A program made the position numbers and the translations under genes. A stretch of DNA of 64,000 nucleotides from Sphagnum magellanicum (taxonomy: Eukaryota; Streptophyta; Sphagnopsida; Sphagnales; Sphagnaceae). The notes below the pieces were generated by a model. The model ran no database searches. It had not been told where the DNA came from and saw only the letters and a list, made by a program, of their open reading frames with translations. The stretch lies in contig CM038911.1 of assembly GCA_021904315.1 (NCBI GenBank), positions 12,993,390-13,057,389 of the forward strand, given 5' to 3'. Below, in pieces: positions 38,160 to 50,593 of this stretch (positions within the stretch are counted from its first letter, which is position 1; the number at the start of each line of letters is the position of its first letter).

Positions 38160-38790
38160 TCATCATTATCCTTTGTGTTTTGGTGGTCATTTGGTGTTTA
38201 GACATTGTTCATAAAACCCATCCCACCCCCTTCTTGTGTATTATCCTCGTTGTCTTGTTCTTCATTGGTCATTTGGTGTGTTTTAATGTTTTATAAAACT
38301 CACCTCACCCCTTTTTTATGTCTCATCTTCATTGTCATGTTTTGTTGGTTGTCTAGTGTGTTTTGTCATTCTTAAAAACTTTCCCCCTCCCCCGTCACAC
38401 TTGTTCCTTGTCATCTTGTGTTTTGGTGGGCCCTTAATGTGTTTCATTGCCCTAGAAACCCCCCACCCTCGCATTCATTCATCATCTTACGTTTCAATGG
38501 GCACTTGGTGTGTTTTATTGTTCTACAAAACCTTCCCCCCCTCTTATGTTTGTTTGTCATGGTCTTGCATTTCAATCGGCCCTTAACATGTTTCATTGTT
38601 TTACAAACTCAAATCCCACCTTTCACATGCGATTGTTGTCATCTTATATTTCTTTGTTTCATCTGGTTTTTTTGTTGTTTTATCAAACTCATCCCACCCC
38701 CATTTGTCATCATTGTTGTTTTGTTCTTCTTGAGAACCCAAATCACATTGTTGATTGTCCTTCTTGTTTATGAAATGTGACCCTTCCCCT
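38160..38790. repeat. Degenerate minisatellite, units of about 65-83 bp
   Basis: Seven to eight diverged direct units share the order TTGGT..TCATTTGGTGTGTTT, (T/C)ATTGTT(C/T)TA.AAAA, a C-rich patch (CCCACCCCC) and TTGTCAT.TTGT. The strand is strongly pyrimidine-biased. Related but more decayed CCTCTTGGT(T/C)TGTGGAG copies continue to about 38960. Confidence 0.75.
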
Positions 38791-38960
38791 TGTCATGTTA
38801 TTCTTGTTTTATGAAGAATAACCCTTTCCCTTCAACCTATTCCTCTTGGTCTGTGGAGAGTGATTCACTTGTCTTGTTTTTCTCAGTTTGTAGAGCTTAA
38901 ACCCTTGGTCTCATTCCTCTTGGTTTGTGGAGTTCAATCCTCTTGTTTTGTTTTTCTTGG

Positions 38961-39529
38961 TTCCTTTCATTTGCATTCAAACCCTTACCCTTGCTTTGGA
39001 TTATCTTTGATTTTCTATTGTACACCCAAGGATTATCCATTTATACAATAAAAGGTGGGCCCTTAAACTTGTTGCAAAATTGAATTGAAATTTATCCCTT
39101 GTTCATTTATTGCAATTGTAGACCAAGTTGTGTAAAATTTTGTTTTATGACATTTGTTCATTAGACTTTATTGATCACATTAGGGAAATTAACAACTTGT
39201 TTAACTCTCTTATCCTCCTTATTCTTTTTTAGTTTTATGATCTTTTCCACCACCTCCCTGTCCATGGTTTTTGTCACAAAATATATGAGTATTCACTAAA
39301 TATGATTAACATGTGATTAATTGTAATCAACTAATGATTCTTTGCCCATTGGTATTCTTGCAAGTTAAAATGGGGGGGACAACAAATTTGCAAAAGACAA
39401 TGATTCATGGGTTGCAATTGTTAAACTTTGGCCTTGTTGCATTTCATAAGTAGGTTGTTTAAGCCACCTATTAGGTCATAAACATCTTTTATTGAACTTG
39501 TATCTTGTGTGGTAGTAATACTCATGGGT
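38961..39529. other. AT-rich spacer
   Basis: No gene or clear repeat seen between the minisatellite and the transposase relic. Confidence 0.5.
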
Positions 39530-40660
39530 ATCCACATAATATCTCAAAATTAGCTATTATTGGTAAACAAACATCAACCCTTATTCCAAGATCATCTATT
39601 ATTGCTACTATGTTCAAGAATTGTGTGGTAGCTCCAGTTTTCCCCCATTCTTGTTGATCATCAACTATTCCATCAAGATTATCATTGTTTTTTTCATTTG
39701 AAATGTTGGAAGGTGGTGTTGTGTATATGTTATTTGGTTTGGTCTTATTGTCCATAGCCCTAAGGTTCAATGCCAAATCCATGTTACCATCATCCACCAC
39801 TTTTGATGTTTTTATTAGACATTGATTGGTCCAAAACCTTGTCAACCCTATCAACCAATGTGCATTTGTTTAGTTCACATTGATTAATTTTAACAATTTC
39901 ATTGTTCATTTTTTTCTTTACAATTGATTTGAAAGGTTTAAAACAACTCACATTTGGGGAACCTTATAAGGCATGGGATTATGAAAAGGTAATGTGATCA
40001 TATCCAACCCATATGCTTGTGTTTATTCTATTGTTTCTGACATAATATGTGAACCATGTCCATCATGAACTAATAGGTGTCAATGAAATTAAAGATGCCA
40101 CTTTCAATTAACCTTTTGAACATCATGAAAATTCTTTGAATAGAAATAACATCATCCATGCCTTGGTTTGCATTACCATGCATGTTCATGTTAAAGATGT
40201 AAAAGCCTAATAGGAAACCCCTTGCAACATCTATGATACAACTCACTTTTAACCACTCCTTGGACCTTGGAATGATGTTGTAAATAGGTTGCAAACATTT
40301 TTTTGGTATAATTTTTTCCCCTCGTTGCTTCATGCATGAATCCTTGTTTTTTTAAAATTCCAAACGTCATTCTATAATAATGTATGGTAGAATGAGTTAC
40401 ATGCATGACTTGTCATACCTTATGCTCTATAGACCTCCGATCCTTTCACAAGTCTAATGTTTAGTTTTAAATGTTGACATTTAAACCAAAACCACAAACT
40501 ATTCCTTGAAATTCCATCTTTGATAGGGGTGGACCTAGTTTAAATGAGTTTCTTCATTTTCATTTGGAGTTGTTGTAAGGTCATTGAAAGTTCACATTTT
40601 TGCATAATGAACACCCAAGCCATTATAGCTACATCTTCATCTTCTTCCATTAACACACCT
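39530..40660 (-). mobile_element. Decayed DDE (pogo/Tigger, CENP-B-like) transposase
   Basis: Reading the minus strand from 40660 down, fragments appear in the order of plant DDE_1 transposases: MTLQQLQMKMKKLI (about 40580), IKDGISRNSLWFWFKCQ, ACNSFYHTL, RGEKIIPKK...IIPRSKEWLKVSC (about 40310-40240), GFYIFNMN, VHDGHGSHI (about 40070-40045, holding a catalytic-type Asp), GLDMITLPFHNP, then LVDRVDKVLDQ and LNLRAMDNKTKP (about 39745). Several frameshifts and stops separate them, so it is inactive. The amino-terminal DNA-binding domain and the inverted ends were not identified. The family is recognised by motif order, not by a search. Confidence 0.7.
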
Positions 40661-42470
40661 TATGGGCCAACCTTCCTTGATCATGTCTTGCCATTCAAAT
40701 GATCTAAAAGAGAAGTTAGAAATATGTTCCAATGTTTGTTTGCTTTTCTCAAATAAGTTTTTGTTCTTTTCATTGTATCCATTGTTTCTTCCAAGGATTT
40801 GTATGTCCATTTACCTCATTGGTGTAGTGCAAAAGTTTTATTTATTCTTATTGCCATGTTTGTTTGTTTTGCAAATGTAGGTGAAATGTTTTTTTAATTT
40901 ACTATTGGTTGGTTTAGCAATCCATACTATCACCTACAAGGTATATTGGGCATCATGACAACCCTTGACCTCTTGGCCCCAACCTTCAATAATTAAGGGA
41001 ATTATCTCTAAACCTACAAGAGGTGTGCATTTCAAACACCTATAGACACTCCAAAATTATAAAAAAAGTGTTATAGGTTAGGATACTTCAAAAGATCATG
41101 ACTTTTTAAATTTTCAATAAAAGAAATAAGTTCATAAATTTTTTCAACATCCTCCCGTATTAAATTGATGTTTACAATTGATATGCATGTTGTAGGTGTG
41201 AATCTCATGTTATGTTGGGCTACAACTTGTTAAAATTTACAAAAACTAGATCTATTTAAATTCTTTACTACTTTGGGATTAATTTTTGGATCCAATGATA
41301 GTGTTTATAAACTTGTATTTTTCCTCCTAGATTTGATTCACACAAGAAGTTCATATCTCTTCACTTGATGCTTATACTTCTAAGATTGCAAATTTTCTTT
41401 TATTTTGATATCTTATGAATTGACTTTTTCTTTCATTTATTTTTCCCCTTCTATTGGTTTCATTTATTTTTCTCTCTCATATATTTTTAATTTCAACATT
41501 TTTGCACCTAGAACCAATAGCTCTAAAAAACATTAAAGATCATCTAACATATCAATTGGGAATGAGGACATTATTGAAAATTGCTAAAGGATTTGATAAA
41601 CTTGAAGTTTTCACTCAAATGCATTATGCTTTGCACATATAACTTGATTTTGATATGCATGGTTTTGGAAGGAATCCAATGTGCTCACAAGAGGGGTCCT
41701 TGCATGTTTTTTAAAACAATCATAAATGTGTCTTATTTTGTGCCCCAAAGTTGTTGCTTTGGATATTAAGTTTTAATGTTTGTTTGTGCACACAAGATTG
41801 TTTGTATGCCTAAACCCCATTTTTTTTGTAATTGCATTAAACCACTCCCATTACTAAACAATCCCTTCTATTGAACGGGTTGAAATATTTTATTATATGT
41901 GCACCTTAAGGCTTTAACCAAACATTTTGTTATTATAATTAAGGTTGATGAGTGCCCAAAATTGATATAATGTTTTCCCAATCATTAAATATTTTGTTAT
42001 TTAAAGTGCATCTCAAGGGGTGTGTAAATGACCCAATTTTGATCCATGACCAAACACAAAAATGCTCCATCCATCCTTGGGTGATGAAAAATTTAAACAT
42101 TAATTTTATGCACCAAATGTTTAATCATAGGGTATATATTGAATGTCGATCAATTTAATCATTAATCAATAATTGGCCTTTGGTCAAACGATTGCTTCAA
42201 TTGATCATCAATTTTTTTTCAATGATGGAATTGTTTGCCTTAAACCTCCCAAAATCGTGGGGCCTTTCATTATCAAGGTGATCCCTTAAGAAGCGCAATA
42301 TTCGTTTTAGCCCACTTTAGGGTTTTACGTTCTATAATTAATTGTTTCCCTTCTTGTCTATTTCCATCCATTGCATATGACACACACATCATAGGTCCCT
42401 TGTCAATTATATCATCTACATATGAACATTTTGAACTCAATGCAATAGATATTTATATCTAACCTCATAA
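40661..42470. other. AT-rich spacer
   Basis: Low-complexity AT-rich DNA with short open frames that I do not recognise (for example 41454-41642). The transposon to which the relic at 39.5-40.7 kb belonged may extend into this stretch. Confidence 0.5.
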
Positions 42471-43340
42471 ATGTGTAACACGGTCATTTTATGGCCTATT
42501 GCCTGTCGCAACCCTACTTAGAGGGAATGTGAAGATGAAATTCACACTCCCAAATTTGGGACTTGGGAGTCCTTCGAGACTTTCGAAACTTCAGAGCTCG
42601 ATTGCAGGGGTCAGAACACCTCGCATTAAGGTGTTCTTTATATCATTGGAAAGCAAAGTGTAGATGTCAAAAATGGCTTCGCATGGGCCATTTGGACATT
42701 TGCAGCACAAGTTATGGCAAAAAGAAAGACCAGGAGTCAAACTGGTAGTTTGACTTCCGACCACTAAAAGTTGGGAATCGACCTGACCCCAATGCGTGTA
42801 GGTGAAGTGCGACACACCTTTGAAAAGCTCTTGAGGAGAGCTACAAGTTTGTTTTAGACCTCATCCCAATCAGAGGTTTGAGCAAAGAGTTATGATCGCT
42901 TAAAATCCAAGGAGTCCAAATCGTGACAATTTCGGGACTCGTCATTGGGAGTCCCGGGACAAAAAGCCATTCGGATGTGGGTGCCGTGGAGAGGCGCAAA
43001 GTATACTATATGGGGGAAGGTGGTGGTTTCCCCCGAGTTCAGGTTGTGGTGAGTCAAGTGAGTCCAGAGTTGCCCATGGTTTGTCCTAGCACCAAGGGTG
43101 CTCCAGAAAGTGAACTAACCAACTTGTTGGTTGGTTTGATGTAGGTTCAAGTAAGTGAATAGCTTGTCACTCTTCCTAGTCCCATCCTGAAGCTTCAACA
43201 CACCCCTCTACCCCCTCTAGTGCTAAAAGCTAGGAGTGTGCCCCAAGTTCTTCACAATTTCACTGTGAGAATAATTTAGACCTAACTTGGGTCTAACTAG
43301 GACTTGGGAGCGTGTCATTGCCTAACTTCAACACCCCATC
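42471..43340. other. GC-rich island of unknown origin (possible LTR or element end)
   Basis: The segment is about 50% GC inside DNA near 30% GC, with sharp edges. It starts near TGTAACACGG (42475) and ends just before the reverse-transcriptase relic resumes. It contains repeated TTGGGAGTCC and GGGACT motifs (about 42567-42576 and 42948-42957) and CAAGTCC/GTCCCGGGAC strings, but no frame longer than about 75 codons. The style resembles LTR or untranslated leader sequence of a plant retroelement. No target duplication or TG...CA pair could be settled. Confidence 0.4.
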
Positions 43341-44880
43341 TTAGTTTACCACCCCATAAAAAAAATTTGAGTTTTGGGGTTTCGTTGGGCACCCCATCAT
43401 TCACATCATCTTTCATCAAATATGCTTTACTAGAGAATGTTCAACACATGAACCTTCTCCCTAAAATTGGTGATGTTCAAATAGCCTTTGGAATTTTAAC
43501 TCATTGTTTTGTGCAATAGCCATCATATTTCTTATGATGCACACCTCTTTCTTCCACCTTCATAAAGTCCCTTAATTTTTTTGTGTCATCCATCTTTTAA
43601 GTGTTTGGGTGCCTCTTGGGTTTAGGTTCTTTTGATAGCCCATAATGACCTCTAGCATGTAAACAAACTTTTTTCCCAATCATATTCGATGGCATTAACT
43701 TCATACCGATAGCCACCATTGCCCCAACAACCTATTCAAGGAGTTGGGCCCTTGTAGCCTTAATCATCGTTGCCAAGTTTATGGTTGATCATCGTCCCTT
43801 CCTTTTTGAAACCTTGGAACGAGTCAACAACAACACCTTTCTTTTCCAGCAACATTTCAAAGCGGCATGTGTTTTTCTATTGCCCCCAACTTGTGTGTCT
43901 TCCTTTGTTTGAACAACTCATCGAACAACAAATGGTTCAATTTCAAGATTCCATCTCGAAGCATTTGCACCATCATACCCTTTCCAACATGCTCTCTAAT
44001 AGGATATGTGAAGCCCATTGTGCCCAAATATTATCATGTTTTAACCCAAGGGAGGGTGTTTAGCTTATAACTTAGCTACTATTCCTGGCTTTTCAATTAT
44101 CTTCCCCAATTTTTTCCACATAATTTCGAACATGATTTGGATTGCCCCATCTTTCAATTGCAGCTATCCCTTAATGTGTGTACACTCTTCCCATTGACCT
44201 TATGGGTATTCACCTTTTACATTGTGCTTATGGCAACGAGCGCATGGGTACTCATGATGCAATTCATGACACCTTTTCCACCATCATGCAAGATGTTAAC
44301 TTCCATGTGGGATGAAAACAATTACATGCACTTCCTTCATCCACAATCAATTCCTCTTGTCAATGAATTAACATTGTGCTCACCAAAAATGGCATTCACA
44401 CCTTAGCCAACATTGTCATTGCCGACCCAACATGAATGGATTTACTTCGTCAAATTTGTGCAATTCAAGGATCCGTTGGTTCCGATGCAATTCAAGCCAA
44501 ATAAAAAAGTTATTACAACCAACACCCCATTGATTAATTCTTCCCATTAGCAATTGAGGTATTTGGATGTTTACAAAAACAAGTTGATGTGTTTTTACAT
44601 GATTGTGTTAATGCCATTTGGAACATGCAAAGGCCAGTAGGCCCTCCTTTTTTTGTCTTGGTTACCCTTATTTGACAAAAAATTTCAATCACGTTGCAAA
44701 GGATGTAAACATCTTCCATCCTAAATTGGGCGATAGTTATAAGCCTAACTACTTTTTGATTTCCACCCTTTCAAGACACACCTCCCATTACCACAGTTGA
44801 CCTATTGCAAACGGTTAATTTCTGACATGGAGAAACATGGCTGACCTACTATAGGCGATCAATTTTTGACATGGAAAGAT
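43340..44880 (+). mobile_element. Decayed reverse-transcriptase-type ORF, carboxy-terminal half
   Basis: Fragments in several plus-strand frames follow the order of a reverse-transcriptase-linked ORF I know from seed-free plants and green algae. They are FGVSLGTPSFTSSFI (about 43370), GDVQIAFGILTHC (about 43470), VFGCLLGLGSF (about 43600), FETLERVNNNTFLFQQH (about 43808-43858), HDAIHDTFSTIMQDVNFHV (about 44252), GIHTLANIVIADPT (about 44390) and LAIEVFGCLQKQVDVFLHDC (about 44550-44610). Stops are frequent, and frames change at least three times. The polymerase core upstream is missing, cut off near the GC-rich island. Probably a non-LTR element remnant; the exact class is uncertain. Confidence 0.6.
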
Positions 44881-47800
44881 TTTGACATCAAGTTTTGATG
44901 TCTTGTAAATTCTCCCTTTTCCTTTTTCTTATTCCCTTGTATGGTGTCTACTGTGTCTTTGTGAATAAAATTTTGCAAGGTTGCAACAATTTGACTTTAT
45001 TCTTCCATGTGCTTCCATCTCAATTATTTTTCTCCCTGCCCCTTTTTACAAGAATCGTTATTGGCTAATCGAAGAATATTATCCCAAGATGCCACCCATT
45101 TCTAATTATATGCAACTAGTTAGAATGAAAAAACATATGTAAATCACTAATTCACTTCACTAGAAAGTGGAAAGGTTACACAAGTTTGCAAATGGTTGAA
45201 GTTTCCAATCTCTACCTATATTCCTCCAAGCATCTCTAGATCTAAGTTACCAAGTTCATCCTCTTGTGTCCACACTATCTCTTTGACTATCAGTGAATAT
45301 TTTTTTCATTTTTTCTTGAAACACCCACTTATTAAAACATCATAGGTTCTTCCAATCATGAAAGTGATCCAAATATGAAAGTGTTCAAGAGCTCCCAACC
45401 TTTCATCTTCCTTTTTTATCCTTTCATTACCTATCTTTGTTACATAACAACTAAATTAATTGACTCCCCTCCCATCTTCCTCCATTTTTGTCTTTGATGT
45501 TTGCCTTCTTATGCGTCGACCTCTAAGCCACCACCTTTGAAACTCATGTTTGCTTGCTCATGATGTTCCAATTGTCAATTCTTACAATATTTCCTTCTAT
45601 GTTTAGCCTATACCACCTTATCATGAGTAGTAACTACCTCACCCCTTTGGATACTCATGATGCTCCGACCTCCTTCCCAAGTTCCATCATAGAAGGCCAC
45701 CTTAATATCTTCTTGCTCATGAATAACAACCCCAAGAAATGTGCCATAGAAATCACCTAATATTAAGCTCTAGTCAAAGTTTTACCCAAAATCAGAAAAT
45801 ACTTACCTACTTTTAGCTTAAGCTGTTGTAGAAAAAACACCCAAGAAACATTTTTTCTTTAGGTCCTATTGCTCACATAACCATTGTCTAATTACAAGGA
45901 CAAGATAAAGAGGCCCTTATCCTATCCTAATCTAAACAACGTACCACCTCCAATTCCAACCTTTGTCTTACATAGTTAAATGACATTTATTTCAAACCCT
46001 TCCCCTCTCTTGTTGCTAGTTAGCAAAACTTGGATTAACTCTCACCCCATCCTTTAGTGCTTATGTTATTTGGGACTAAGAACCCTCACCCTCCCATTAT
46101 TTGCAAAATGGGTTCCTATGTATCATATTGGGATAGGTTAATTACCAGCTAATAAATGATTGTTATTTCATAGGTGTGGGATGTTAAACATGCGCTTCAA
46201 TGTTGAACGGTGAGAAAATTTAGATGATATTACCTTAGGTTAACATGAACTAACAAGTTTTATCTAACTTGTCATAAAGAGTTGAAAGAAGGGAGTAGGG
46301 GGTTGGATCTTCACTAATTCCAAAAGAGATCAAATTTTAAAGGGAAAATATTTTCAATTCATTGGAAAAGATAAAGTAATTAGAAGAGGGAAAAAAATGT
46401 TTATCCATTCCAAAGATATGGTGGTTAGATGGGGCAAAATAAAATGTCCGTCTCAAGCCAAGCATGCATATGCCGTTGAAAGATTGATAGAGGGCACTTC
46501 CCACTATATGAATGAATTTGATATTTAGAATTAGGCAAGTCCAACTAATTTCATAAACATAGCATTGATAAAAATAATGTAGACTTTGTCAACTTTGAAC
46601 AAGTGTGTTTCTAATGTGGATTAAAACATGTCCATTAAAATATTACAATTTTTTAAAAAGTTGAAATGCCTAACAATAATAACTTTTTTATTTCATTTTA
46701 ATTGTTAAAATATGATTAATATAAATTTATTATATTATTTTAAATATTCATTACAATCACTTATTAAATTGAAAATATCATATTTTTTTAATAGCTTGGT
46801 TTTGAATTTTTAATTATAATGAAAATTCACATTAATTTATTTGTAATTTTGACTTTCAATGTAAACCAAATATTATATCATGCTAGAGAGCGAGAGTGTT
46901 ACCACTTGTTGGAGTTGTGAACATTATGAAAATTAAAAAATATCAAATATGTTAAGGAATTCATGGATATAAAGCATAGTTTAATGGATTAAAATACACT
47001 AAAACATGTTATTTTCATATGAAACCAAATGTTGAAATTTGGAACTTTTACAATTTGCAATCATAATGTTAGGTTAAAAACTTCGATTATGATTGTAGAT
47101 TCATGTTTCAAAACATAAATAATGTATTATTTAATTGGCCATTGAGCCTAAAAGTGTAATTGTTGAATAAAAAGATGAAGTTTACAAATTTTCATTTGAA
47201 TGTGGATCATGCACTTTTAAATAATAACATGCACAAAGGAATTTTAAGGTTTTCAAAACTTTGGTATGATGCACACAAATAGTAGGTTGGAAGATGTGTG
47301 ATTTATGGTGAATATGCAATTGATTTAACCATTATATTAAATCTTTGAAAATGTAAAATTTGAAACCATGTGCAAAAATTTGAACATATTTCAATTACAT
47401 AAATTGGAAAATTTTGAAATATTTAATTTATTAATTTGGATAAAGTTGTACGATAATTTAAAAAAGTCTTGCCCATCTTAATTTCCAAGCATTGGTGTAT
47501 TGACCACAAATTAAATCATTTTTTGTCTTCTTTCAATTTTCTGGCCACCTTTTTCTTTTATAAAGCTTTCATGGCAAGAATCCATTCATTCTCCCATGCA
47601 TTTAATTCAATTAATGACAAGCATTGAGAAAAAATGTAACCCCTACAACACATTTATGCAAGAATGTAAAACAAACATATTATTTAATAAATTTATGATA
47701 TTTTCAAGGTTATTTAAATACATTTCATTAATTATTATCATACAAGGGCAACTTAAACACATATTTGTAAATTAATTAATGAAATTTGAAGATTTCATCT

Positions 47801-48104
47801 TGAGAATAAAATATTCTTAAATATTTCAAAAGATTAAGTATTTTTCTTCCCAAATTTTTGTGCTTTGAAAAGAGTACTTTAAAATTTTCATTATTTCTTA
47901 AATTAATGTAATTAGTGTCAAAGATGTTAAGATGTTATAACAATAAATAGAATATAAATATATGGAAATGACATCCATGTACAATAAATTGTGCAATAAA
48001 CAATATGGATTGTTTTATTCTAATAAGTCATATTTGCATTAGGGATGAGGATCACCAAATGAATTTTTAAAAACATACAAATTGTTTGATATTGTCAAGT
48101 TGTG
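44881..48104. other. AT-rich spacer
   Basis: Pyrimidine-biased from 44900 to about 46080, then plain AT-rich. No gene, RNA or clear repeat is supported. Confidence 0.5.
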
Positions 48105-48760
48105 CTTATTTTATAGTAACACCTTCATCCCATGTCTTTTTGTACAATGCCAATAACAATTCAACAAATTTTCATAAGTTGCAAGGATATTTTATATTCA
48201 TATTTTGAAAAATCATAAATTCATATATATTGTAAGTTTGTTAGGATTTATCATCAATCAATTGTAGCAAGGACAATGTTGGTCATTTGCCCATGTATAA
48301 TTAATGATGTTCCAAATTGAATTTTTAGTTAATGAATTTCCAAAAAAATTAATGAAAAAATCACAACTTGATCCATCATGAATACATAGAATAATCTTTT
48401 CTATTTAATAGAAGATTCATGCAAACATATTTATATATATTTTTTATGGCAACACTTTCATCCTCTATTTTCTTCTATAATGTCCATAACAATTCAATGG
48501 GTTTCCATAAGTTGTAAGAATATTTTAGATTCATATAAAATAAAATCACCAATTCTTATAAATTATAAGTTTGTTAGGATTTATCATCAATCAATTGCAA
48601 CAAGGACAACATTGATTTTTTACTCGTATAATTAATGAATTTTTTTAAAAAAAGGTGAAAAGATCGCAAATTTGATCCATCATGAATACATAAAAGGATC
48701 ATTTTTATTTAATAGGAGATACATGAAAACATATTTCTATACATTTATTATATGAAAAAT
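48105..48760. repeat. Tandem duplication, unit about 333 bp
   Basis: Two direct copies lie at offset 333 bp. Exact shared blocks include TTGTTAGGATTTATCATCAA (48240 and 48573) and TTGATCCATCATGAATACAT (about 48368 and 48674), and ATAACAATTCAA appears in both. Overall identity by eye is about 75-80%, so the duplication is old. Confidence 0.85.
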
Positions 48761-50352
48761 TGGATTGTCAAACATATCATTATTCCAATAGATTGTTAGT
48801 AACCATCGATTTTGTCAAAAGACATGCATGAAGTTATTTTTATTTATTATTCATATTATGTATACAATCTTGTATCAATGATCAAATGACATTCAACATG
48901 TATATGTCTTGTAAACACTCATAAATTGTTGTTTGAAATTTTCTATTGATTTTATATGACAAACAAATGTCAAATGTGGAGTTCAAAAATAATATTATTT
49001 GTAAGTATATTTTTGGAACCATTATTTGATCAATTTTCTTTTGTACGATTGAACCTTCAAATTGTTTCATCTTTTCCTTCATTTTGTTCAAATAATTTAA
49101 CTATAGGTTATTAAGTGTTAAGGTTTTATCTTTTCTCTTTTAGAAGATAAATACCCATATCACTAAAAATATGTTTAAATAAAGGTATAATTAGATTAAC
49201 ATCACATGGCTTGTGTATAAAAGTAATGATGTGATGGATAAAACATAATCAAATGATCAAAACACATATCAAAGTATTTTTTTCATTAAAAAATGAATTG
49301 AAAAAAACATTAAGGAAAATATCACATCCTTCCTTTTTGGTTCATTAAGTTTTTTAATTGTTTTGTTTCACATAATACATACATAATGATGTGAGCTATC
49401 ACTTGTTGCGGAACACCTTAATTGACTACAAATCACAACAAGGGACAAGAAAATATGTGCATGCCCAAACATAAAAAATTCACAACAAATAATGTTCCAT
49501 CATAAATCGCATTTTACATGATAATATTTTTTATAATATCTTAAATTTTATGGTCAACTTTTATTCTTGTTTTGTTTACGAAACATATTTTCATTGGATC
49601 GTTACTAATTTTATTACATGCTTTCACATTTGCTCCCTCTTGCCCATTATATATATAACTCCCACATAATGTTTACAAAGTTGAAAGAAATTAAACAATT
49701 TTGTATAATTCTTGATCAATGAAACAAAAGAAATGAGTTGGGAGAAGTAAATAGGGGATTGAAAATACCATGAATAATATCAAAATGACTCAATCATGGT
49801 TGTTTTTTCATGTTAAATACAGATGCATTTCTCCATTCTCACCTTTTGCATTGTCATTAATTGATCCTTTTTAACAATTTCTTGAACAATGTCAACATAT
49901 CCACATGAAGATTAACAATGCAATTTCATATTTCAATGTCATGAACTATTGAAATAATCTTGATATAAATGAATTTTGGTGAAAGAATAATAATGATACG
50001 ATGCAATGTGTAACATGTAGTGAATCCTTTTTATTTGCACCAAGACAAGAAAAAAACAAAAACATCAAATATTTTAAGTGCAAAAGATTAATTCATTCTT
50101 ATATGAAAATGAAACATAAAAGGATGTAAAAATTACAAAAGACATTATTACATTTCATTCGAAAAAAAATGTAAAGTGGATGACATTTACAATTGTTGTA
50201 ACGACGATCACTATTGGACCCTATACCTAGTTCACCTAAACCAATTTGGGGGTGGGCGAGGAGGGGAAAGGAATTTTTTGTTTTTTCCCTTGTTCCCAAT
50301 GTGTTTTCATGGGGTTCCTAAAAGTTCCCCAAGACATTCCCAATATCACCTT
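48761..50352. other. AT-rich spacer
   Basis: No gene supported. A G-rich patch (about 50246-50275) precedes the MITE at 50353. Confidence 0.5.
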
Positions 50353-50593
50353 AGGCCCACTTTACACTAGGAGTCAGGGCCGAAAAAACTTGGGGGCCAA
50401 CTTTGAGCATTTTAGGCTTGTTGTTTGGCCCAAAGTTACTAATAAATGCTGAACTTTACGGCCTTGTATTGGCCCCAAGTTTAGCCTTGACTCCTAGTGT
50501 AAAACCATTGGGGCTGATTTCAACTTTTGCACCATTAGGAATGCTTGATTTGGGTTGAACATTGGCCATGACTCCTAATGTTAAAGCGGGCCT
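50353..50593. mobile_element. MITE, family B, copy 1 (about 241 bp)
   Basis: The left end AGGCCCACTTTACACTAGGA is matched by the reverse complement of the right end (AGGCCCGCTTTAACATTAGG), and pairing continues through GTCA.GGCC, about 30 bp in all. An internal third copy of the end motif (GCCTTGACTCCTAGTGTAAA) lies near 50485-50508. The left flank contains TTA and the right flank TTA offset by one base. No coding capacity. Confidence 0.7.

Noticed and set aside
42461-43358. CATAAA on both sides of the GC-rich island as a target duplication
   Set aside because: The implied element ends (TG... and ...CCC) are not a proper pair and a 6-base AT-rich match is likely by chance here.
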